NCBI GenBank assembly: GCA_017646785.1
Contig: JAGCLX010000090.1
Location: 1-13,092 of the forward strand
Length of the DNA: 13,092 bases
Reading direction: 5' to 3'
DNA from: Alistipes sp.
Lineage (GTDB): Bacteria > Bacteroidota > Bacteroidia > Bacteroidales > Rikenellaceae
Within the stretch, counting starts at the first letter, position 1, and the number at the start of each line of letters is the position of its first letter. Of the stretch, positions 6,879 to 13,092 are shown piece by piece. The position numbers were made by a program, and so were the translations under genes. The notes under the pieces are model-generated. The model made no database searches, was not told the DNA's origin, and saw only the letters and a list, made by a program, of their open reading frames with translations.

Positions 6879-8032
6879 GAGCCTTTGTTGCACTCGTTAT
6901 CGCATCGCTACTTGGGGCTGCGCAACTACATGCCGAGAGCCCCAAGTGGTGCGACACGCTACATCATAGAGTATCGGTGGAGGTACGCCCCGCCTACAAC
7001 ATGGTGTCACACTACGCCATGCGCAGGGGTGACCACCCACTAAACAGCACCCTATCGCTACATGCCCGCTATGGCTTCAGCTTTAGCCCCGAGAGCCGCC
7101 TGGGCAAGCTCTTCCCGACCGCATATCAGGGCGTAGGCATCGCCGCATACACCTATTGGGACCACGACCTTATGGGCACACCCATAGCGCTATACATCTA
7201 TCAGGGAGCACGCATTGCCGACCTCACGCCAGACATATCCGTGGGCTACGAGTGGAACTTAGGACTATCGTGGGGCTGGCACCCAAACGACGCGATGAAC
7301 TCGCGCCACAACGTCCTAATCAACGTGGCCGTGCCCTTCACATGGCGCGCAACACCCCACTGGGAGCTATCACTAACCCCCGACTACACACACTTCTCGA
7401 ATGGCGACACCGCCTTCTCCAACGCTGGCTCCAACATGTTTGGAGTGCGCATAGGCGCGACATACCTATTCGACACCGAGCGCACAAAGGCCGATGCAAG
7501 GCGCTACATCACACCCAGCACATCACTACGCGACAAGAGCTTTGGTGATCACATGACATACGACATCATAGTCTATGGTGGTTGGCGCGCCGACAGATTC
7601 TTCGAGGGCGGAGAGCTACACATAATAGATGACGCACTACCACTCGGAGGTATCAACTTCCAGCCCACCTACCACCTCAACGACCACTTTGGCGTGGGTG
7701 CATCACTCGACATACAGGCAGACAGCAGCCTCAACCTATACAACGCCATCACCGACGAGCAAGGAAACCTCATCTCCTACTCTCGACCTCCGCTATGGCA
7801 ACAGATGGAGGCTGGTATATCGGTGCGCGGAGAGATATCTGCGCCCATATTCACCGTTGGCATAGGCCTTGGCGTCAACATGCTCGACACGGGCTACGAC
7901 GCAAGTCGCCTATACACCACCTTCTCACTCAAAGCACACATAACCCGCACGCTATTCCTTTACATCGGCTACCGCTTCAACAGCACACAATACACACACA
8001 ACCTCATGTATGGCTTAGGCATACGTCTATAA
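6860..8032 (+). CDS. PagL-like lipid A deacylase / acyloxyacyl hydrolase family outer-membrane protein
   Basis: This 390-residue protein has a signal peptide (residues 1-25, cut after LHA). The mature chain is rich in alternating aromatic/hydrophobic strands typical of an outer-membrane barrel. The stretch YTHFSNGDTAFSNAGSNMFG (176-195) matches the PagL catalytic region: His178 and Ser180 of the H-x-S-N motif would be the dyad that removes the 3-O-linked acyl chain from lipid A. The N-terminal half (about 35-208) covers the PagL-like region. The second half (about 230-390) is another strand-rich segment, and the whole is about twice the size of Pseudomonas PagL. Its ATG lies 19 bases inside the dehydrogenase gene in another frame, so translation is probably coupled. 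Leucine codon CTA is much commoner than in the preceding genes. The specific substrate is inferred. Confidence 0.78.
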   Translation: MAGGPIRAFVALVIASLLGAAQLHAESPKWCDTLHHRVSVEVRPAYNMVSHYAMRRGDHPLNSTLSLHARYGFSFSPESRLGKLFPTAYQGVGIAAYTYWDHDLMGTPIALYIYQGARIADLTPDISVGYEWNLGLSWGWHPNDAMNSRHNVLINVAVPFTWRATPHWELSLTPDYTHFSNGDTAFSNAGSNMFGVRIGATYLFDTERTKADARRYITPSTSLRDKSFGDHMTYDIIVYGGWRADRFFEGGELHIIDDALPLGGINFQPTYHLNDHFGVGASLDIQADSSLNLYNAITDEQGNLISYSRPPLWQQMEAGISVRGEISAPIFTVGIGLGVNMLDTGYDASRLYTTFSLKAHITRTLFLYIGYRFNSTQYTHNLMYGLGIRL

Positions 8033-8046
8033 CACACCAGAGTACA

Positions 8047-8088
8047 AAACGATGTGGGGCTATCCAATTGGACAGCCCCACATCGTTT
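8047..8088. terminator. Bidirectional terminator hairpin between convergent genes
   Basis: AAACGATGTGGGGCT (8047-8061) is the exact reverse complement of 8074-8088, giving a 15-bp stem. The stem is extended by one mismatch and TCC/GGA around an AATT loop. The stem ends in T runs on both strands. It lies in the 68-base gap between the stop codons of the convergent deacylase and barrel genes and should end both transcripts. Confidence 0.88.
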
Positions 8089-8100
8089 AACAGCCTACAC

Positions 8101-9501
8101 TTACTCAGCCTTATTCTTTGCTGGACGCATAAACTTAGGACGCGCCAGATTGAAGCCAACACCCACATAGGCATTAACAGACTTCATATAGCGGGGCAAT
8201 GGTATCGAGCCAGGGCCACTAATCCATGAGGTATCGATGAAGTCAACACCAGCAAAGATGTTGATAGCACATGGGTGGATATTAAGCGCAAAGCCCAAAA
8301 CGCCAAGCTTCTGTTTATTCAAGAATGTCTGTGTCACAGAGGCTGAAAGCCAGTTTGTTGGTCGGAAGTTAACAGATGCGGTAAGCTCTGAGTATGCCAT
8401 GGTGTTACAGAACTTGGTGTGCGACAAAAGACCAAAAGCGATGTGATTTCTGAGGATGTTATACTCAACACCTGCATTAACCGAGAAGTTGACCATTGAC
8501 ACATATCCCGTGGTCTCCGAAGCATCCTTAACACCCATACTGAAATTACCCTCAGTATCCATCTCAGCTGCCTCGAAGTTAACACCCTTGAAAGCAAAGT
8601 CACCATTCAAGGTTCCCGCGATGTGTGATCTGCCACCCCACTTAATAAAACCAAGGTCAGTAATAGCGGCAGACACCTTTAGATGATCGTCCAAGAAGCG
8701 AGCCTCAGCACCGAGGTCCAGAGCAAGACCGAAGTTCTTGAAGTTGCTCAACATGTAGCTTATGTTAGGGTTAACAAGGCTTTCGAAATCCAAAGGCTCT
8801 CCAGCCTTAACATTGCTATTGTCGAGGATGAAGCAGTTAGCACGCCATGTTCCATCTATCGCTGCACTAACTACATCTGGAGAGACATTTGCTGACAGCT
8901 GATTAAACTGGCCATCCATGGTCATAAGGCCAACAAGGAACTTAGCCTTAACTCCGACATTAACATTCTCGTGCACACGGAACGAGGTGCCAATAAATAC
9001 ATCCATGTAGGCTGTAGCATCCACCGCAGTGTTGCCAAGATCAAAAAGACCATTGCCCAAAGACTTAACAGCCCTGAACATATCGGTAGACATAGCCATA
9101 TCTGCCGACACGTTGGCATTGACACCAAATGTCCAGAACATCTTTTTAACATAGAAGCCCGAGCTTACAATTCGGGTCTTCACATCCATAGACATCTTGC
9201 CCACAGATGGAAGCTTACCCAAGAACTCCTCAGCAGCAACCTTCTCATGCAACGCCGTAACAAGCTCGTTATCACGTTGGTAGACGAAATTATCAACAGA
9301 TAGGAAGTTTGTCGAAAGGTTAACGCCCAGACCACCAATTCCAGGTAGTGCGACATAACCACGCGTGGGGGCCAGCGCAGGGTTCAGGTCGTTACGGAAG
9401 TATGAACCCTCCATGAAGTATGACGAGCGCGACTGTGCCGATGCACTACCTACACCCACCAGGGCGAGAGCCGCAACAACTAATACAAGTATCTTTTTCA
9501 T
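8101..9501 (-). CDS. DUF5723 family outer-membrane beta-barrel protein
   Basis: This protein has 466 residues with a clear signal peptide (1-22, cut in SASA|Q). The mature N-terminus has the family signature: NDLNPALAPTRGYVALPGIGGLGVNLSTN (37-65). ITDLGFIKWGG (280-290) is a second characteristic block. Regular amphipathic strands through to the end fit a barrel in the outer membrane, distantly resembling FadL/PorV-like proteins. The family is widespread in Bacteroidota and has no assigned function. There is no type IX secretion C-terminal domain. It starts 18 bases after the stop of the large lipoprotein gene and has no visible promoter of its own, so it is the second gene of a two-gene operon that ends at the 8047-8088 hairpin. 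Confidence 0.85.
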   Translation of the reverse strand: MKKILVLVVAALALVGVGSASAQSRSSYFMEGSYFRNDLNPALAPTRGYVALPGIGGLGVNLSTNFLSVDNFVYQRDNELVTALHEKVAAEEFLGKLPSVGKMSMDVKTRIVSSGFYVKKMFWTFGVNANVSADMAMSTDMFRAVKSLGNGLFDLGNTAVDATAYMDVFIGTSFRVHENVNVGVKAKFLVGLMTMDGQFNQLSANVSPDVVSAAIDGTWRANCFILDNSNVKAGEPLDFESLVNPNISYMLSNFKNFGLALDLGAEARFLDDHLKVSAAITDLGFIKWGGRSHIAGTLNGDFAFKGVNFEAAEMDTEGNFSMGVKDASETTGYVSMVNFSVNAGVEYNILRNHIAFGLLSHTKFCNTMAYSELTASVNFRPTNWLSASVTQTFLNKQKLGVLGFALNIHPCAINIFAGVDFIDTSWISGPGSIPLPRYMKSVNAYVGVGFNLARPKFMRPAKNKAE

Positions 9502-9519
9502 GAGATGATATATTTTCGA

Positions 9520-11943
9520 TTACTGATTAAGCTGACTAAAGTCGATAGTGATACCACCGGCGAGCTCCAACTGCAACTTAACACCGATATATTGGCTATC
9601 GTTCAAAGGCACTGCGCTATCCTCGGCAGAGCTTGTTGCAGCGAGCTCCAAAAGGATAGCATCGACAGCTGCCACGTTAGACACCTTGCCATCCTCGCCA
9701 AGATCCAATACCAAGCGAACAACACTCTCCGCAGGCGTTACTCCATCTGTCGAGCCCTTAATTTTAGCATCGCCATCGATATATACCTGAGCTGCGGTGT
9801 CGTTACCCTCAGCATCCTTAAGCACAACATCTGCTGCAAGCTCCAGAGGAGTTGTGTTGGTTATTGTAGCTATGATAGCAACATCACCAACCTTGATGTT
9901 GTAACCAGCAATCATCTCGAACATTGAGTTAAGATCCTCAACCTTACCGTGATAGCGGATATCGAAGTCGTTGTCGATAATGAATGGAAGATGGATACCG
10001 TAGTCATACGAAATAGTCATCTCATCTGTCAGAGTGATGGTCTGCACCTCGGTTGCATCAACAGCGACCTTAAGCGCGATGCTCAACTCCTCGGGCATAG
10101 TGCCACTCAACAGCTTGGCAACATTACAAGGCACAAAGGTGTACCTAGGATCGATATACTGCTCCTCGAGGCTCTCATCCGCAATGATGAGTATAACCTC
10201 CGCAGGTGTAACAACACCATTCGACGATGTAGCCTTCTTCAACGCCACGGGACCAAAGGTAATGGCCTTAGCCTCGTCAGCCTCGCCACCAACCTTAGGT
10301 GTAATAGCACCCTCGAGAATAGCCTTCATGGTTAGAGGGTGTGTTACTCGCACCTCGATGATAGGCTTAAGACCCAAGCCTGCAATCTCAACATCAAGCT
10401 GATCAAGACCTGGCAACTCAAACTCTTCGTTCACCTCGTATGAGTAGTCAACGATACCGCTCACCGACTCCATGTTCAACCTCGTAGGCTCAATACCAAC
10501 GCTTAGCTCCAAATCGCCTTCGTGTGCCAAAGAGCCAACGTTAAGATGTGTACCCTCCTCGAAGTGAACTACAATGTGTGGCGCAAACTCAAGGCTTATC
10601 TCGCCATTTTCGTCGGGCTTGATGCCATTCTCACCGAAATAGAGCGACTCAACAGCCACATCTACACCCTCAGCGAGGTTCATGATATCGGTAGTAAGGA
10701 TGTGTGTCTGCTCATCGAACTCGTAGTTTGCACCGTTTATCTGGTGCAAGGTCAAGAACTCTGGCAACGAAATAGATACCTCCAAGTGCTCAGAGTTATC
10801 ACCCATCCACTCCATACCACGAGCAAACAGACGAAGCTTAGCATCATCATTCTGCACCAAATTCACCTCGTTGACTCTCTTAACCTCTGCGGGAAGGCCT
10901 GTAAGAGTGATGGGCTTACCATCCTTAACATCACACTCCACAAGGTTGATATCTGGGTTTACATCCACCTCAGCATCGCCATACTCAAATTCTGAGGACA
11001 ACTCCAAGCGTGGCTGCTCCTTAAGCTCGAAGCTACCAGCCTTTGCCTTAATGTTGAAATTTACATCATACTCAAGTTTCAATGGGATATCAAGACGGTG
11101 ATTCTCATCCAACTCACTCTCAGTGGTCATACTCTCAAAATAGATAGCGAAATCCACCTGCTCGGCATCCTGCTCAATAGGATAAGTAGCTCTATAGTCT
11201 GTACCATAGCTCACCTCCTCATTCTCCGAATTAAGAATTCTGAACTTACCACCCGACATCTTGAGGTTAATCTTTATTTCACCACCGCCATTAATCTTTG
11301 CCACATCATTGAAATTAACAACAAAGTGCATAGGCGCACCGCTATGCTTATCCTCCACATCACGGAAGATAACCTTAGTCACCTTATCAACCTGCTCGGG
11401 AACGGCAAACGCAATGTGTAGGTCATCGCCCTTAAGCTCATTGCTATATGATCCGCTGATTGTTGGGAGCTCCACATCCTCTGGGATGTCGTAATTATTG
11501 CCCAACGACTCCAACTCACCAGGAATTTCTGAACCAACCTTGTAGTCCTCAAGACCCGTAACCTCGATGTCGTAGCTATCCTGAATAACAACACCATTCA
11601 TCTTTAGGTTGAACTCGGGATAATCAACATTGAAGTTGCTCTCCACCATGGGAATCTCAAACTCCGAAGCGATGCTACCCATATTCATGGTCGCACCCTC
11701 ACCAGAGTAGTTGAACGAGATGTTACCCTCCTCATCCACCTCAAGGCCCTCGATAGACTGATTGCCCAACAGGTCTGCAATAGACTTATCCTCGAGATAA
11801 CCCAATGGTAGGATTGTCGTGCCACCACCAACAGTCACCTCTGTCGACAAGTTGTCGAGGTCGAACGTATCATCGACACACGCCACAGCCGTAAATGCAC
11901 ATATCGCACATACCATGCGATACGCTAAGTTTTTTATTTTCAT
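9520..11943 (-). CDS. Large acidic lipoprotein of unknown function, probably surface-exposed
   Basis: The product is not recognised as a named family. The N-terminus MKIKNLAYRMVCAICAFTAV is a signal peptide and AVAC (19-22) a slightly relaxed lipobox, making Cys22 the likely lipidated residue. The following VDDTFDLD is acidic, which resembles the lipoprotein export signal that sends Bacteroidota lipoproteins to the cell surface. The 807-residue chain is rich in Asp/Glu, has very few cysteines and looks all-beta (many short alternating strands with Gly/Asn turns). Two C-terminal segments, about 498-592 and 643-748, resemble each other (IxxxTxPL ... GVTPAE ... D), suggesting a duplicated Ig-like or LEA2-like module. 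It heads an operon with the downstream barrel gene, so the two may work together in the outer membrane. Its own promoter lies at 11994-12025. Confidence 0.8.
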   Translation of the reverse strand: MKIKNLAYRMVCAICAFTAVACVDDTFDLDNLSTEVTVGGGTTILPLGYLEDKSIADLLGNQSIEGLEVDEEGNISFNYSGEGATMNMGSIASEFEIPMVESNFNVDYPEFNLKMNGVVIQDSYDIEVTGLEDYKVGSEIPGELESLGNNYDIPEDVELPTISGSYSNELKGDDLHIAFAVPEQVDKVTKVIFRDVEDKHSGAPMHFVVNFNDVAKINGGGEIKINLKMSGGKFRILNSENEEVSYGTDYRATYPIEQDAEQVDFAIYFESMTTESELDENHRLDIPLKLEYDVNFNIKAKAGSFELKEQPRLELSSEFEYGDAEVDVNPDINLVECDVKDGKPITLTGLPAEVKRVNEVNLVQNDDAKLRLFARGMEWMGDNSEHLEVSISLPEFLTLHQINGANYEFDEQTHILTTDIMNLAEGVDVAVESLYFGENGIKPDENGEISLEFAPHIVVHFEEGTHLNVGSLAHEGDLELSVGIEPTRLNMESVSGIVDYSYEVNEEFELPGLDQLDVEIAGLGLKPIIEVRVTHPLTMKAILEGAITPKVGGEADEAKAITFGPVALKKATSSNGVVTPAEVILIIADESLEEQYIDPRYTFVPCNVAKLLSGTMPEELSIALKVAVDATEVQTITLTDEMTISYDYGIHLPFIIDNDFDIRYHGKVEDLNSMFEMIAGYNIKVGDVAIIATITNTTPLELAADVVLKDAEGNDTAAQVYIDGDAKIKGSTDGVTPAESVVRLVLDLGEDGKVSNVAAVDAILLELAATSSAEDSAVPLNDSQYIGVKLQLELAGGITIDFSQLNQ

Positions 11944-11993
11944 AAGTTATAATTGTTTGTTTATTTGTCCGTTTGAACAATGTGTTGCTAACG

Positions 11994-12025
11994 CAAATAT
12001 AGCATTTATTTCTCAGAAAATCACA
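11994..12025 (-). promoter_or_regulatory. Promoter of the lipoprotein/DUF5723 operon
   Basis: The minus strand has TATATTTG (11994-12001), a perfect TAnnTTTG -7 box. TGTG (12022-12025) lies 20 bases upstream as a one-mismatch -33 box; a full TTTG lies 4 bases further away. The predicted transcription start is near 11990, giving a leader of about 47 A/T-rich bases without a Shine-Dalgarno site. Confidence 0.65.
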
Positions 12026-12064
12026 CAAAACGCTCATTTTTTTTCAATATATGGGGCACAAAAA

Positions 12065-12095
12065 AAAATGTGGATAGGTCGCCTATCCACATTTT
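12065..12095 (-). terminator. Intrinsic terminator of glnS
   Basis: AAAATGTGGATAGG (12065-12078) pairs perfectly with CCTATCCACATTTT (12082-12095) around a three-base loop. Read on the minus strand the stem runs into a nine-base T tract (complement of 12060-12068), as in a strong intrinsic terminator. It ends glnS transcription before the lipoprotein promoter. It could also stop plus-strand transcripts, as TTTTT follows on that side. Confidence 0.85.
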
Positions 12096-12149
12096 CCTTT
12101 TTACAGCGGGGATATCCGATGAGTTTTACAAACATCTCCCCACCCCTCA

Positions 12150-12270
12150 GAAGTTGTATAACAAGAGCTAATTTTAGGCTTGCGAAGCTCGAAAAACCGC
12201 AGTTTACTAAAATGCAAATGAGGATTTTGAGAGCGAGCGTAACGACAAAGTAGCCTTGTTAGACAGCTTC
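12150..12270. repeat. 121-bp element with imperfect terminal inverted repeats
   Basis: GAAGTTGTATAACAAG (12150-12165) and CTTGTTAGACAGCTTC (12255-12270) are inverted copies matching at 14 of 16 positions. Inside is a second inverted pair, ATTTTAG/CTAAAAT, enclosing a small GCTT-GCG-AAGC hairpin, so the whole can fold as nested stems. It begins directly beside the glnS stop codon and has no coding potential. It could be a small non-autonomous mobile repeat (MITE- or REP-like) or a structured 3' untranslated region of glnS. No clear target-site duplication was seen, and copy number elsewhere cannot be judged here. Confidence 0.5.
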
Positions 12271-13092
12271 TTACTTATTCAACTTTGCCCAAGTATCCTT
12301 AAGTGTCACTGTGCGGTTAAAGATAAGGTGGTCGGAAGTAGACTCCTTATCCACGTTGAAGTAACCGATACGCTGGAACTGCAAGTAGTCGTAAGGCTTA
12401 GCGTTAGCGAGATACTTCTCCACGTAGCAGTTGGTCAACACCTTAAGCGAGTCGGCGTTAATCATCTGCTGCATAGCCTCGAGAGCCTCACAGCCTGTCT
12501 CCTTACGGATAGCAGCCATCTCGTCGCGAGGATTCTCCACCTTCCAGAGGCGGTCGTAGAGTCGCACCTCTGCCTTGATGCAGTGGTCGCAGCTCACCCA
12601 GTGGAGCGTACCCTTAACCTTGCGGTTTGAACCAGGAAGACCAGTCTTTGTCTCGGGGTCGTACTCTGCGTATACGGTTGTCACATTACCATTCTCATCC
12701 TTCTCGCAGCCAGTACACTTCACGATGTATGCATTCTTAAGGCGCACCTCCTGGCCAGGGGTCATGCGGAAGTACTTCTTGGGAGCATCCTCCATGAAGT
12801 CCTCGCGCTCCATCCATAGTTCGCGGCTAAACTCTATGGTGTGTGTAGCTGAGTTGGGATCCTCGGGATTGTCGATAGCCTCGAACGACTCAACCTGACC
12901 CTCGGGATAGTTAGTGATTACGAGCTTAACAGGGTCGATAACGGCACTCACGCGTGTAGCGCGCTTGTTAAGGTCGTCACGCACAGCGCTCTCGAGGAGT
13001 GCCATGTCGTTCAACGCATCGTATGTGGTGTAGCCGATCTTATCAACGAAGTTGCGAATAGACTCGGGCGAGTAGCCACGGCGGCGGAAGCC
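12271..13092 (-). CDS. glnS: Glutaminyl-tRNA synthetase (partial, C-terminal 273 residues)
   Basis: This is the C-terminal part of GlnRS, which charges tRNA-Gln in the cytoplasm. The frame is open to the right edge, so the catalytic domain with its HIGH and KMSKS-type motifs lies outside. The visible part starts at GFRRRGYSPESIRNF and continues through RVSAVIDPVKLVITNYPEGQ, RMTPGQEVRLKNAYIVKCTGC, RKVKGTLHWVSCDHC, AEVRLYDRLW and FNRTVTLKDTWAKLNK, all typical of the two anticodon-binding barrels. Two CxxC pairs (CTGC at 12706-12717, CDHC at 12580-12591), absent from E. coli GlnRS as remembered, could bind zinc. An insert of about 15-20 residues after KVENPRDE also differs from E. coli. Presence of GlnRS means tRNA-Gln can be charged directly. 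Confidence 0.97.
   Translation of the reverse strand, partial: GFRRRGYSPESIRNFVDKIGYTTYDALNDMALLESAVRDDLNKRATRVSAVIDPVKLVITNYPEGQVESFEAIDNPEDPNSATHTIEFSRELWMEREDFMEDAPKKYFRMTPGQEVRLKNAYIVKCTGCEKDENGNVTTVYAEYDPETKTGLPGSNRKVKGTLHWVSCDHCIKAEVRLYDRLWKVENPRDEMAAIRKETGCEALEAMQQMINADSLKVLTNCYVEKYLANAKPYDYLQFQRIGYFNVDKESTSDHLIFNRTVTLKDTWAKLNK

Larger units (their letters stand above)
11944..12270. other. Gene-free region of 327 bases between the lipoprotein gene and glnS
   Basis: No convincing gene was seen here. In order it holds the lipoprotein promoter and its leader of about 47 bases, the glnS terminator (12065-12095), a second possible hairpin (12108-12141: GGGGA and GATG pairing with CATC and TCCCC, with a five-base bulge on one side), and the inverted-repeat element at 12150-12270. 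The open frame on the plus strand here begins inside the lipoprotein gene on the other strand and is judged to be chance. Confidence 0.7.

Noticed and set aside
7156..7548. Plus-strand alternative frame of 130 codons inside the deacylase gene
   Set aside because: It is rich in His and Arg as expected for an off-frame reading, and overlaps the signal-peptide-bearing, motif-containing frame.
12108..12141. Second hairpin beside the glnS terminator as a separate terminator
   Set aside because: The stem is interrupted by a five-base bulge and lacks a following T run, so it is noted only as possible structure within the gene-free region.
11819..12253. Plus-strand open frame of 144 codons in the gap before glnS
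   Set aside because: It begins inside the lipoprotein gene, runs through the terminator hairpin and the inverted-repeat element, and lacks a promoter or protein-like composition.

Overview
The window is chromosomal DNA from a member of the Bacteroidota, most likely the order Bacteroidales; the genus cannot be fixed from the sequence alone. Evidence for this is the Na+-pumping NQR operon, a DUF5723-type outer-membrane barrel, a lipoprotein with an acidic surface-export signal, a bacterial glutaminyl-tRNA synthetase, and promoters of the Bacteroidota form (TAnnTTTG at -7 with a TTTG-like -33 box about 20 bases upstream).

Layout. On the minus strand, 4401 down to 1 encodes NqrA, B, C, D and E in the usual order; NqrE runs off the left edge and nqrF would be expected beyond it. 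The five proteins make up most of the respiratory NADH:quinone oxidoreductase that exports Na+. Flavinylation motifs are intact in NqrB and NqrC, and the four cysteines of the NqrD/NqrE intramembrane iron-sulfur centre are present. NqrC carries an unusual C-terminal tail with nine cysteines, mostly in CC pairs. A 190-base divergent region (4402-4591) holds back-to-back promoters. From it a plus-strand operon reads 4592-8032: a TatD-type metal hydrolase, the tRNA t6A-cyclising enzyme TcdA, a D-2-hydroxyacid dehydrogenase and a PagL-like lipid A deacylase. The genes overlap by 4 bases, are separated by 23, then overlap by 19. It ends at a perfect 15-bp hairpin that also serves the convergent genes.

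On the minus strand, 11943-8101 encodes an 807-residue acidic lipoprotein followed by a DUF5723 beta-barrel. They share one promoter at about 11994-12025 and look like a lipoprotein/barrel pair of the outer membrane. A gene-free stretch of 327 bases (11944-12270) contains that promoter, a strong terminator for glnS, a second hairpin, and a 121-bp element with imperfect terminal inverted repeats that abuts the glnS stop codon. The right edge is the C-terminal 273 residues of GlnRS.

Most of the window is ordinary core genome. The points most worth a second look are the cysteine-rich NqrC tail, the lipoprotein/barrel pair with an internal duplication in the lipoprotein, the PagL-like enzyme placed in a housekeeping operon with different codon use, and the inverted-repeat element beside glnS. 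No defence system, CRISPR array, tRNA or rRNA gene was seen.
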